From JAJECS01 sp965198185 (GTDB lineage Bacteria; Chloroflexota; UBA11872), in NCBI GenBank assembly GCA_965198185.1, contig CBDAOU010000002.1, positions 744,001 through 808,000 on the forward strand: a stretch of 64,000 nucleotides of DNA. Direction: 5' to 3'. Within the stretch, counting starts at the first letter, position 1. Each line of letters starts with the position of its first letter. The notes under the pieces are model-generated. The model saw nothing but the letters and a program-made list of their open reading frames with translations, was not told the DNA's origin and did no database searches. The position numbers and the translations under genes are program-made. This document shows positions 20,450 to 28,822 of this stretch, one piece after another.

Positions 20450-21481
20450 ATGATTTCTAGGTATATGCGGCTCGTGCTTGTCATCGCAGTGCTTGCCATC
20501 ATGGGCGTCGCAGCTTGTGGCGAGTCCGAGCAGGAAGCCGAAGCTCCGCCGCCAACGCTGGTCTTCAGCGATCTCAACTGGGACAGTGCCCAGATTCAAA
20601 ATCGCATTGCCCAGTACATCGTCGAGAAGGGCTACGGCTACCCCACGGACGTGGTGTTCGGTGGCACCCTGCCGCTATTCCAGGGCCTGCGGGGTGGGGA
20701 CAGTCACATCACGCTCGAAATCTGGCTGCCCAACCAGCGTGAAGCTTGGGACGACGCTATCGCCAACGGTGAAGTGGTCCCCGTTGGCAAGAGCCTGGGC
20801 AACGACTGGCAGTCCGGGTTCGTCATTCCGGCCTATCTGCAAGAGCAATACCCCGAGCTTGACAACGTCGAGGACCTGAAGGACGAGCAGTTCAAGGAGA
20901 TCTTCGCGACGGCAGCCAGCGGCGGGAAGGCGCGATTGGTGTCATGCATCATCGGTTGGTCCTGCGAAGAGAACATCGCGGCCCAGATCGAGGCCTACGG
21001 CCTTTCCGAGCACCTTGAGGTCATCAATCCCGGCGACGGCGCCGCGCTCAACGCCGACCTGTACGGCGCCTATGAGAGACAAGAGCCCTGGCTTGGATAC
21101 CAGTGGGGCACCAACGAGGCGGCCCTTGTGCTGGACCTGGTTCGCCTGGAAGAGCCTCCGTATAGCTCCGAATGCTGGGCGACAACCAAGGCGTGCGGCT
21201 TCCAAGACGCCACCATCCTGATCGCGGTGCACCCCGATGTGGTCACCGACGCGCCGGATGTCGTCGAGATGCTGCGGGCCTGGGACGTCAACATCGACGT
21301 GTACAAGCCAATTGCCAAATGGATGCTCGACAATCCCGACGCCGACGCCAAGGATGCCGCCCTATGGTGGCTGAAGGGCAATGCGGCTCTTTGGGGTGCT
21401 TGGGTGACGGCTGACGCGGCAACCGCGATCCAGGCCGCTCTCGACGCCAACGAAATCCCCGACGGCTGGCCGACCGAGTAG
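20450..21481 (+). CDS. proX: Glycine betaine-binding lipoprotein
   Basis: 343 aa from ATG 20450; ATG 20432 adds six residues. A signal peptide with lipobox (VLAIMGVAACGES) predicts lipid anchoring at Cys on the outer face of the membrane. The mature part has the OpuAC fold with TLVFSDLNWDSAQIQNRIA and WLPNQREAWDDAI, and aromatic residues suited to cation-pi binding of a quaternary ammonium (WLGYQWGTNEA, AALWWLKGN). It lies 207 bp after proW and probably has its own promoter or control in that gap. A strong hairpin follows the stop. Confidence 0.88.
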   Translation: MISRYMRLVLVIAVLAIMGVAACGESEQEAEAPPPTLVFSDLNWDSAQIQNRIAQYIVEKGYGYPTDVVFGGTLPLFQGLRGGDSHITLEIWLPNQREAWDDAIANGEVVPVGKSLGNDWQSGFVIPAYLQEQYPELDNVEDLKDEQFKEIFATAASGGKARLVSCIIGWSCEENIAAQIEAYGLSEHLEVINPGDGAALNADLYGAYERQEPWLGYQWGTNEAALVLDLVRLEEPPYSSECWATTKACGFQDATILIAVHPDVVTDAPDVVEMLRAWDVNIDVYKPIAKWMLDNPDADAKDAALWWLKGNAALWGAWVTADAATAIQAALDANEIPDGWPTE

Positions 21482-21487
21482 CCCAGA

Positions 21488-21524
21488 GGCTTGCGCCGTG
21501 CGCTACCGAGCGCCGGCGCAAGCC
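21488..21524. terminator. Hairpin terminator between convergent genes
   Basis: GGCTTGCGCCG (21488-21498) pairs perfectly with CGGCGCAAGCC (21514-21524) over a 15-nt loop. It lies 7 bp after proX and before the stop of the convergent gene at 21558. There is no T-tract, as is common in high-GC genomes. Confidence 0.6.
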
Positions 21525-21557
21525 TGACGGCCGCCGGGCGTGTCCGGGACGCTGCAC

Positions 21558-23183
21558 CTAGGCCGTGGGCGTGGACGCCTTGATCCGGAACGAATAGAGC
21601 TGGGCATCGCGGAGGATGAAGCGCAGCCGCCGGTGCGGCAGCCGGTGGGTGTAGACCTCGCCACCCTGTGACGGAATGTCAACCGGCAGCTGAGGGTCGT
21701 CGCGCCACGTCACCGTGTGCTCGATGGCGTCGCCGGTGAAGACATCGCAGTCATCGCGGCTGCAGCCGGCGAGCACCTGGTCGTGGACGTCCAGGGCCTC
21801 GGCCTTCACGTAGCCCTCGGGGCCGCAGGCGGCGTTGATGACCAACCGGTCACCCGGCGCGACCCACGGCTGCGTGAGGATCATGCCCTCGCGCATGCGG
21901 TCGGCGTCCAGCGACACGAATCCGTATTTCCGCAGCTTCGCCAGGCCCAGGCCGAAGCCCACCAAGTTCATGTCCCAAGCTTCCGGAGCGTCCAGGCCCT
22001 CTTCCTGGCCATGGATCCACCAGTCGTGATGGGACCTGGACCCGCCGTGGAAGACCATCCAATCCTCCCCGTCGACGTCGGGGAAGCGCGGCAAGCTGGT
22101 GTAGCACTGGTTCCATGAACCCTTCGGACCTAGCGGCAACCAGGCTTGCCCCGGAAACAGCCGCTGCCAGTTCCGCCCGTCGCGGCTGTGCACCAGCTGT
22201 ACGTCGAGCGTGTTCTCGACCATATGAAACACCTGCACAAACCCGATCCATTGCCCGCCGAGCCACATGGCACTCATGCTGTAGAACGAGTCGTCGATAT
22301 TGTCGAGCAGCGAATCCGGGGCCAGGATCAACCGCGGTTCGCTCCAGTGGAGGTAGTCGCGGCTCTCGGAGAGGTATATGCGGCGCCGCCCACGGCGATT
22401 GGGCGAACCGGCGGATGCATCCCAGGTCGGATGGCCGCCCAATTCGGTGGCGTGAAGCGGACGCGAGCGCGGCGCCAGGCTCATCCATGGATGCCGCGTG
22501 AAGAGCAAATAGGTGCCGGTTCCCGGGTCGAACGCCGGCTGAGCCGAGTCTCCAATGCGAGTGCCGCCCCGGCCGACGGTGGGGCGCTCGTCGGCCACGG
22601 TCCAGTGAATGCCGTCGGGCGAATAGCCGAGGCGGACGTGCGCGCCGGGCTCGTCGCTGGCCACGGCGTACCCCGGCGGAACCATGACGTGGAAGCCCTT
22701 ATAGCGCCGGCTGGGATCGTGCTCGAGCGGGTCCTCAAAGACCGAAAGGCCCCACGTACTGCCATAGGTCTCGCTGCCGAGGATGATGTTGGTGTCGTGA
22801 CCGTCTTCATGCAGCAGGCCGAGCGGGGGCTTGATCCACTCGAAGCCGTCGTCCGAATACGCGTAGCAGACGCGCAGGCGACCGTTGGCCCAGTCGATGA
22901 ACGCGCCGCCCTTGCGCGCCAGCCGCTCGCGGTCCACGTTAAGGTCGGTGTAGGTGCAGTGGAGACGATCAGTTTCCGGATCTCGCCACAAGCTCCAATC
23001 CACGCTGGAGAAGTACGGCACGTGCTCCCAGGGGCGGTCGCGTTGGATGAAGGGGCTGCCCTGGACGCTGACCGGCCGGTGCAGGCGTCGCGTGACGTGC
23101 TGCACCTCTTCGATCAACCCGTCGTCGAAGAAGTACTGAGGCGTGTCGCCGATGATCAGCTGAACGGCGTCGAGCTGGCTCAT
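21558..23183 (-). CDS. GH32-like propeller protein with C-terminal beta-sandwich
   Basis: 541 aa, no signal peptide. Propeller blades are recognisable by YSDDGFEWIKP, YSPDGIHWTV, SRDYLHWSEP and SRDGRNWQRL, with FSSVDWSLWRDPETDRLHC early on. The last ~110 residues (VAPGDRLVINAACGPEGYV onward) look like the beta-sandwich that follows the propeller in GH32 enzymes. Catalytic residues cannot be assigned by eye. It is probably a glycan-degrading enzyme working with 11694-12626, the sialidase and the sulfatase. Confidence 0.6.
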   Translation of the reverse strand: MSQLDAVQLIIGDTPQYFFDDGLIEEVQHVTRRLHRPVSVQGSPFIQRDRPWEHVPYFSSVDWSLWRDPETDRLHCTYTDLNVDRERLARKGGAFIDWANGRLRVCYAYSDDGFEWIKPPLGLLHEDGHDTNIILGSETYGSTWGLSVFEDPLEHDPSRRYKGFHVMVPPGYAVASDEPGAHVRLGYSPDGIHWTVADERPTVGRGGTRIGDSAQPAFDPGTGTYLLFTRHPWMSLAPRSRPLHATELGGHPTWDASAGSPNRRGRRRIYLSESRDYLHWSEPRLILAPDSLLDNIDDSFYSMSAMWLGGQWIGFVQVFHMVENTLDVQLVHSRDGRNWQRLFPGQAWLPLGPKGSWNQCYTSLPRFPDVDGEDWMVFHGGSRSHHDWWIHGQEEGLDAPEAWDMNLVGFGLGLAKLRKYGFVSLDADRMREGMILTQPWVAPGDRLVINAACGPEGYVKAEALDVHDQVLAGCSRDDCDVFTGDAIEHTVTWRDDPQLPVDIPSQGGEVYTHRLPHRRLRFILRDAQLYSFRIKASTPTA

Positions 23184-23460
23184 GGTCCCTCCAAGCTATT
23201 TACGAGCCCACCGTGTCTCGCGCGCGCCCAGTGGCTCAGGCGCCTGTTGGGCCGGCGCGACAGCCGCGGAACGCATGGCGGCGGTTCTCGCCGGGTGTCT
23301 TGCGGACGGTCCGGCTGCATGGCGGGATGATGCCTGCTTACGACGGCCGGCGCTATCTCGTGCAGGGCAGCCCACCGGCGGATGCTTCTGTGAGCGGTGT
23401 GACGCACGGAACGCGTCGTAGCAAGATACGCACAGCCGCTCTACGTAAGGTTCCCGCTAC

Positions 23461-24591
23461 GTGAAACTCAGGGGGACCCAACACCGAGCTGGACGCCTCA
23501 GGGTGTCTCGTCCATCCGACCGGGCCACTGCCAATGTCGGTGGCATCACGCAGTTCTACCTACGCCGCCGCCTGATTCCGGGCTTCCTCTTCCTGATCGG
23601 CATTTCCGCGATTGGGGTGGCCGGATTCGTCGTTGTCGAGGGGATGGATCCCGTTGACGCCCTGTACATGGTCGTCATCACCCTCAGCACCGTGGGGTTT
23701 ACCGAGGTGCACACGCTGTCCACACCGGGGCGCGTTTTCACGTCGGTGCTGATCGTGACGGGCGTCGGTACACTCGCCTGGACGGCGGCCAACTACATCG
23801 AGTACCTCGCCGAAGGACACTTGGGCGCGCACTTCGCACGCCGCCGACGCACGAGGCTCCTTTCGCGGATGCAGCATCACTACATCGTCGGGTCCTATGG
23901 CCGCGTGGGCGCGCGCATTTCCCAGGAGCTGCGCAACGATGGCTGCGATGTCGTGGTGATCGACGTCGATGCGGCACGATGCCAGGCGGCCGCGGATGAC
24001 GGCTTTGTGAGCATTGCCGATCGCGCCTCGTCGGATGCCGCGCTGATGGAAGCCGGCATCGAGCGGGCGGCGGCCATCATCGTGGCGACCAACGATGACG
24101 CGGAAAACGTTTACGCGGTGCTCGCGGCTCGGGTGCTGGCGCCAGAGGTTCCCGTCATCGCTCGCGCCGCGTCTGACGAGGCGGTGGGGCGGCTTCAATC
24201 GGCTGGTGCCCTGCGCGTATTCTCGCCGCCCATCGAGGGCGCGCTGAGCATGGTTGGCTATGTCAGGAGGCCGCACGTGCGGGACGTGCTTGACCAGCTT
24301 TTGAACCCGCATTCGGCGGATCTGGACATCCGCGAGGCCGTCGTTCCCGCCGGCTCCCAGCTCGACGGCCAAACCGTTGAAGGGCTGGCGCTGCAGGAGG
24401 CCGGCAGCTCGCTCTTGGCCCTGGTTCGGCAGGGGCACGCCGAGTTGGCGCCGTCAAGCGGCCGAACGGTGGCAGCCGGCGATGTGCTGGTGATTGTGGG
24501 CGCCCCTGAGGAGTTGCAGCGGTTTTTCCAGGAACATGGGCTGGTCGACGCGCAGCCCGACGCCTCGGAGCGGTCCACCAGCATTGCTTGA
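23461..24591 (+). CDS. Two-helix potassium channel with RCK (TrkA-N/TrkA-C) domains
   Basis: 376 aa from GTG 23461. Two membrane helices (IPGFLFLIGISAIGVAGFVV and VFTSVLIVTGVGTLAW) flank a pore loop with filter TLSTVGFTE; the TVGF core is a K+-selectivity variant. The RCK domain begins YIVGSYGRVGARISQ, a GxGxxG-type Rossmann loop, and binds nucleotide or ions to gate the pore. A TrkA-C domain (IREAVVPAGSQLDGQTVEGL) closes the protein. Likely role: gated K+ flux in osmotic or pH balance. It lies near the proVWX osmoprotectant genes but is not in an operon with them. Confidence 0.85.
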   Translation: MKLRGTQHRAGRLRVSRPSDRATANVGGITQFYLRRRLIPGFLFLIGISAIGVAGFVVVEGMDPVDALYMVVITLSTVGFTEVHTLSTPGRVFTSVLIVTGVGTLAWTAANYIEYLAEGHLGAHFARRRRTRLLSRMQHHYIVGSYGRVGARISQELRNDGCDVVVIDVDAARCQAAADDGFVSIADRASSDAALMEAGIERAAAIIVATNDDAENVYAVLAARVLAPEVPVIARAASDEAVGRLQSAGALRVFSPPIEGALSMVGYVRRPHVRDVLDQLLNPHSADLDIREAVVPAGSQLDGQTVEGLALQEAGSSLLALVRQGHAELAPSSGRTVAAGDVLVIVGAPEELQRFFQEHGLVDAQPDASERSTSIA

Positions 24592-24685
24592 ATCTCACGA
24601 TGCAGCGTCGCCGGTGGTGGCAGCCCCATTGGGTGATGCGGCAGAATGGGTGGCGGGCCGACAAGTTGATGCGGGGAAGAGCGTG

Positions 24686-25306
24686 ATGCGGCGAGTGGTC
24701 ATTGTTGGGCTGGCGGCTCTATTGGTCATTGTCGGTGCTGCGTGCGGCGAAGGCGAGCCGGAAGGGCCTCCGGTATACGAGGCCTACCCGCCGATGGAAA
24801 TCGATCCGCTCCGACCGTATAGCGTCACGTTCACCACGAGCGTCGGACGTATCAGCTTCCAGCTGTTTCCGAAGGAAGCGCCGCTGGCGGTCAACAGTTT
24901 CATCTTCCTAGCAAATGAGGGCTATTTCGACGGTGTGGCGTTTCATCGAGTGATTCCCGGCGTGCTCGCCGAAACTGGCGACGCCACGGGAACGGGCACC
25001 GGCAACCCGGGCTACACCTTCGAGGTTGAGCCGCCGCAGCGACCCTATGCACGCGGCGGCATAGCTCTGGCCAATGACGGGACACCAAACTCGAACGGGT
25101 CGCGGTTCTTCTTCATCCTCGGCGATCTCGCGGGAAGTCCCGAGGCGCCACATGAGTACACGGTCTTTGGCCAAGTCAAAGAGGACCACGCTCCGTCCCA
25201 GGCGACGCTGGACAAGATCGAGGCGGCACAGGAAGAGGTCATCATCCGGTCGTTGCAGGCAACGGAAGGCTGCCTGCCGAGCTGGGGTGGCTACGGCCCC
25301 TGCTAG
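24686..25306 (+). CDS. Cyclophilin-type peptidyl-prolyl isomerase lipoprotein, copy 1 of 5
   Basis: 206 aa from ATG 24686. The signal peptide MRRVVIVGLAALLVIVGAAC ends in a lipobox, so the protein should be lipid-anchored outside the membrane. The cyclophilin domain (about residues 45-180) has VAFHRVIPGV, the catalytic Arg in FHR, and ANDGTPNSNGSRFFFI. It would speed prolyl bond rotation in exported proteins. A final motif EGCLPSW...C gives two C-terminal Cys residues that could form a disulfide. It is the first of five tandem paralogues. Confidence 0.85.
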   Translation: MRRVVIVGLAALLVIVGAACGEGEPEGPPVYEAYPPMEIDPLRPYSVTFTTSVGRISFQLFPKEAPLAVNSFIFLANEGYFDGVAFHRVIPGVLAETGDATGTGTGNPGYTFEVEPPQRPYARGGIALANDGTPNSNGSRFFFILGDLAGSPEAPHEYTVFGQVKEDHAPSQATLDKIEAAQEEVIIRSLQATEGCLPSWGGYGPC

Positions 25307-25381
25307 GACCGATTGCGGGCAACGTATAGCTCGCTGCATGGGCGCCACGTGCCATCCGATTGGGCGCGGCGTGGCGCCGGT

Positions 25382-25640
25382 GAGTTGAGCCGACGGGGGC
25401 CGGGCGGCTGCGGATGACGGGTCCTTGACCCGCATGGGGGGTCGCGCCAGGTCTAGCCGGACCCATGCGACGTGCGGCAGAATGGTCGGCAGAACGTCAT
25501 GCAGCCGTGGAGAAGGTCATGATGCAGCGAGCGATCCTAGCCGGGCTGGCTGCCCTATTGCTCATCGTTGTGGCAGCGTGCGGCGAGTCCGAGCCGGAAG
25601 GGCCTCCGGTCTACGAGGCCTACCCACCGATGGCGATTGA
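25382..25640. repeat. Near-identical duplicated block, unit A
   Basis: 259 bp nearly identical (two differences seen) to 26214-26472. The block covers the upstream region and the first ~40 codons of cyclophilin copies 2 and 3. It marks a recent duplication or gene conversion. Confidence 0.75.
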
Positions 25641-26142
25641 CCCGCTCCGAGCCTATACCGTCACCTTTACCACCAGCGTCGGACGCATCACCTTCCAGCT
25701 GCTTCCGGAAGAGGCGCCGCTGGCGGTCAACAGCTTCGTTTTCTTGGCAAGGGAGGGTTACTTCGACGGCGTGACGTTTCATCGCATCGTTCCGGGAGTG
25801 CTTGCCGAAACGGGCGACGCGACGGGCACGGGCACCGGCAACCCGGGCTACACCTTCGAGGTGGAGCCGCCGCAGCGGCCCTATGAACGCGGCGGCATTG
25901 CCCTCGTCAACGACGGGACGCCGAACTCCAACGGCTCACGGTTCTTCTTCATCCTCGGCGATCTCGCCGGAAGCGCCGAGGCGCCGCACGAGTACACGAT
26001 CTTCGGCCATCTGAAGCCGAATCACCCGCCGTCCGTAGCGACGCTCGACAAGATCGAGGCCGCCCAGGAAGAGGTCATCATCCGGTCGCTGCAGGTCACC
26101 GAGGGATGTCTGCCGAGCCGGGGCAACTACGGGGCATGCTAG
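25519..26142 (+). CDS. Cyclophilin lipoprotein, copy 2 of 5
   Basis: 207 aa from ATG 25519 (ATG 25522 also possible). Lipobox LLIVVAACGES. Cyclophilin core VTFHRIVPGV with FHR, then VNDGTPNSNGSRFFFI. C-terminal EGCLPSRGNYGAC keeps the two-Cys tail. Upstream region and signal peptide are almost identical to copy 3, while the remainder differs at scattered positions. Confidence 0.85.
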   Translation: MMQRAILAGLAALLLIVVAACGESEPEGPPVYEAYPPMAIDPLRAYTVTFTTSVGRITFQLLPEEAPLAVNSFVFLAREGYFDGVTFHRIVPGVLAETGDATGTGTGNPGYTFEVEPPQRPYERGGIALVNDGTPNSNGSRFFFILGDLAGSAEAPHEYTIFGHLKPNHPPSVATLDKIEAAQEEVIIRSLQVTEGCLPSRGNYGAC

Positions 26143-26213
26143 GGCCGACTTCGGCCAACGCGTAGCTCGCTTCATGGGTGCAGGCGCCATCCGAATGGGC
26201 GCGTGGCGCCGGC

Positions 26214-26472
26214 GAGTTGAGCCGACGGGGGCCGGGCGGCTGCGGATGACGGGTCCTCGACCCGCATGGGGGGTCGCGCCAGGTCTAGCCGGACCCATGC
26301 GACGTGCGGCAGAATGGTCGGCAGAACGTTATGCAGCCGTGGAGAAGGTCATGATGCAGCGAGCGATCCTAGCCGGGCTGGCTGCCCTATTGCTCATCGT
26401 TGTGGCAGCGTGCGGCGAGTCCGAGCCGGAAGGGCCTCCGGTCTACGAGGCCTACCCACCGATGGCGATTGA
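26214..26472. repeat. Near-identical duplicated block, unit B
   Basis: Partner of 25382-25640. It includes the intergenic sequence before copy 3 and its signal-peptide codons. Confidence 0.75.
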
Positions 26473-26974
26473 TCCACTCCGGTCCTATAGCATCACCTTC
26501 ACCACCAGCGTCGGACGCATCACCTTCCAGCTGTTTCCGGATGAGGCGCCGCTGGCGGTCAACAACTTCATTTTTCTCGCAAACAGTGGCTACTACGACG
26601 GCGTCGCGATTCATCGGATTGTCCCCGGTGTGCTCGCCGAATCGGGCGACGCGACGGGCACGGGCACCGGCAACCCGGGCTACACCTTCGAGGTGGAGCA
26701 GTCGCAGCGGCCCTATGAACGCGGCGGCATCGCCCTGGCCAACGACGGGACGCCGAACTCCAACGGATCGCGGTTCTTCATCATCCTCGGCGATCTGGCC
26801 GGAAGCGCCGAGGCGCCGCATGAGTACACGGTGTTCGGCCATCTGAAGCCGAATCACGCGCCGTCGGTGGCAACGCTCGACAAGATCGAGGCGGCACAGG
26901 AGGAAGTCATCATCCGGTCGCTGACGGCGACGGAGGGCTGCCTGCCGAGCGGCGGTCCCTACCAGTGCTCATGA
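26351..26974 (+). CDS. Cyclophilin lipoprotein, copy 3 of 5
   Basis: 207 aa from ATG 26351. Same signal peptide as copy 2. The core motif is altered to VAIHRIVPGV: the Phe before HR is replaced by Ile, while the catalytic Arg remains. ANDGTPNSNGSRFFII follows. The tail reads EGCLPSGGPYQCS. Confidence 0.83.
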   Translation: MMQRAILAGLAALLLIVVAACGESEPEGPPVYEAYPPMAIDPLRSYSITFTTSVGRITFQLFPDEAPLAVNNFIFLANSGYYDGVAIHRIVPGVLAESGDATGTGTGNPGYTFEVEQSQRPYERGGIALANDGTPNSNGSRFFIILGDLAGSAEAPHEYTVFGHLKPNHAPSVATLDKIEAAQEEVIIRSLTATEGCLPSGGPYQCS

Positions 26975-27077
26975 CGAGTCCTCGACCCGGATGGCGGTCG
27001 CGCGAGGTCTAGCAGGTTCGATGGCAAGTGCGGCAGAAAGTCTGGCGGACCCAGGGGCTGACGGGGAGAAGGGCGCC

Positions 27078-27770
27078 GTGCGGCGAGCAGTAATGGTCGG
27101 GTTAGCCTCCCTCATCTTCGTTGTGGTTGCCGCGTGCGGCGAGCCGGAACCGGTAGGGCCTCCGGTATTCGATGCTTATCCGCCGATGGAGGTTGAAGTG
27201 CTACGGCCCTATAGCGTCACTTTCACCACCAGCGTCGGACGCATCCGCTTCCTGATGTTGCCGCAGGAAGCACCGCTGGCGGTCAACAGCTTCATCTTCC
27301 TGATAAACGAGGGCTACTACGACGGCCTCGCGTTTCATCGGATTGTCCCCGGCCTGTTCGCCGAATCGGGCGATGCCACGGGCACCGGCACCGGTAACGC
27401 GGGCTACACCTTTGAAATCGAGTCACCGCAGCGGCCGTACGCGCGCGGACTGATTGCTCTGGCCAACGACGGGACGCCGAACTCCAACGGATCGCGGTTC
27501 TTGTTCATCCTCGGCAATCTGGCCGGAAGCGCCGAGGCGCCGCACGAGTACACGATCTTCGGCCATATCAGGGAAACCCACGCGGTGTCTCAGGCGACGT
27601 TGGACAAGATCGAGGCCGCGGAGGAGGAGGTCACCATCCTGTCGACGGTAGCGACGCCTCTAGGCCGGCCTTGGACTGGTCTACAGCGCGCGGAGGAAGA
27701 GGTCACCATCCTGTCGACGGTAGCGACGGAAGGCTGCCTGCCGAGCGGCGGGCCCTTCCAGTGCTCATGA
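27078..27770 (+). CDS. Cyclophilin lipoprotein, copy 4 of 5 (longer tail)
   Basis: 230 aa from GTG 27078. Signal peptide and lipobox LIFVVVAACGEPEP. Core LAFHRIVPGLF, ANDGTPNSNGSRFLFI. The tail carries an in-frame internal duplication: EEEVTILSTVAT occurs twice, separated by PLGRPWTGLQRA, so the protein is 24 residues longer than its neighbours. It ends EGCLPSGGPFQCS like copy 3. Confidence 0.83.
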   Translation: MRRAVMVGLASLIFVVVAACGEPEPVGPPVFDAYPPMEVEVLRPYSVTFTTSVGRIRFLMLPQEAPLAVNSFIFLINEGYYDGLAFHRIVPGLFAESGDATGTGTGNAGYTFEIESPQRPYARGLIALANDGTPNSNGSRFLFILGNLAGSAEAPHEYTIFGHIRETHAVSQATLDKIEAAEEEVTILSTVATPLGRPWTGLQRAEEEVTILSTVATEGCLPSGGPFQCS

Positions 27771-27873
27771 CGGGGCCTGGACCCGCACGGGGGGCACGCG
27801 AGGTCTAGCAGGTCCCATGCCAGGTTCGGCAGAATGTCGGGCGGACCCAGGGCCTGCCGGGAAGAAGAGCGCA

Positions 27874-28494
27874 ATGCGGCGAGCGGTATTGGTCGGGTTA
27901 GCCTCCCTCATCTTCGTTGTGGTTGCCGCGTGCGGCGAGCCGGAACCGGTAGAGCCTCCGGTATTCGATGTTTATCCGCCGATGGAGGTTGAAGTGCTAC
28001 GGCCCTATAGCGTCACCTTCACCACGAGCGTCGGTCGCATCAGATTCGTGCTGTTGCCGGAGGAGGCGCCGCTGGCGGTCAACAGCTTCATCTTCCTAAC
28101 AAACCAAGGCTACTACGACGGCGTCGCGTTTCATCGGATTGTCCCCGGTGTGCTCGCCGAAACGGGCGACGCGACGGGCACGGGCACCGGCAACCCGGGC
28201 TACACCTTCGAGGTCGAGCCGCCGCAGCGGCCGTATGAACGCGGCGGCATAGCTCTGGCCAACGACGGCACGCCGAACTCCAACGGATCGCGGTTCTTCT
28301 TCATCCTCGGCGATCTGGCCGGAAGCGCCGAGGCGCCACATGAGTACACGGTCTTCGGCCATGTCAGGGAAAATCATGCTGTGTCTCAGGCGACGTTGGA
28401 CAAGATCGAGGCCGCGCAGGAGGAGGTCACCATCCTGTCGTCGACAGCGACGGAAGGCTGTCTGCCAAGCTGGAGCGGCTTCGGCCGATGTTGA
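27874..28494 (+). CDS. Cyclophilin lipoprotein, copy 5 of 5
   Basis: 206 aa from ATG 27874. Signal peptide closest to copy 4 (LASLIFVVVAACGEPEP). Core VAFHRIVPGV, ANDGTPNSNGSRFFFI. Tail EGCLPSWSGFGRC. Lies 35 bp before a MITE. Confidence 0.85.
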   Translation: MRRAVLVGLASLIFVVVAACGEPEPVEPPVFDVYPPMEVEVLRPYSVTFTTSVGRIRFVLLPEEAPLAVNSFIFLTNQGYYDGVAFHRIVPGVLAETGDATGTGTGNPGYTFEVEPPQRPYERGGIALANDGTPNSNGSRFFFILGDLAGSAEAPHEYTVFGHVRENHAVSQATLDKIEAAQEEVTILSSTATEGCLPSWSGFGRC

Positions 28495-28529
28495 TGCCGA
28501 TGTGCCGCATCCTCGAGGTCGACTGTTAG

Positions 28530-28650
28530 GGAACCTCTGAACAAGTAGCGCGTCACTGCGGGCATCAGCCCCCCATCCGTTCGATTACCCCTTCGACAAG
28601 CTCAGGGCGAACGGATGGGGGTAAAGTCCACGGCCTTTTTCAGACCTTTC
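28530..28650. repeat. MITE with IS5-like ends, copy 3 (best preserved)
   Basis: 121 bp. Left end GGAACCTCTGAACAAG and right end (rc) GAAAGGTCTGAAAAAG form terminal inverted repeats. TTAG (28526-28529) and CTAG (28651-28654) flank them and fit the YTAR target pattern of the IS5 group with one difference. The centre is the palindrome CCCATCCGTTCG...CGAACGGATGGGG. No ORF. Confidence 0.7.
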
Positions 28651-28776
28651 CTAGGCGCCCAAGCCGCTTGCCGGACAGGCCGTTCCACAAGCCGGGTGCC
28701 GGGAGTGGCTCGACCGTGACGGATGCTCCAGGCGATCCCTGCGCATGCATGGCCCAGGCTGCCGCCACCAGTTTTG

Positions 28777-28795
28777 GGTGGAGATGAGGGAACTC
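28777..28795. other. attL
   Basis: GGTGGAGATGAGGGAACTC, a copy with one mismatch of the tRNA-Ala 3' end (reverse complement), 28 bp beyond the integrase stop codon. Confidence 0.75.
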
Positions 28796-28822
28796 CCCCA
28801 CGATCCGCACATTCCAAACCTG

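Noticed and set aside
24686..28494. Tandem cyclophilins as a CRISPR-like or simple repeat
   Set aside because: Units are ~0.8 kb coding genes with diverged catalytic domains. No CRISPR array (regular short repeats with unique spacers) was seen anywhere in the window.
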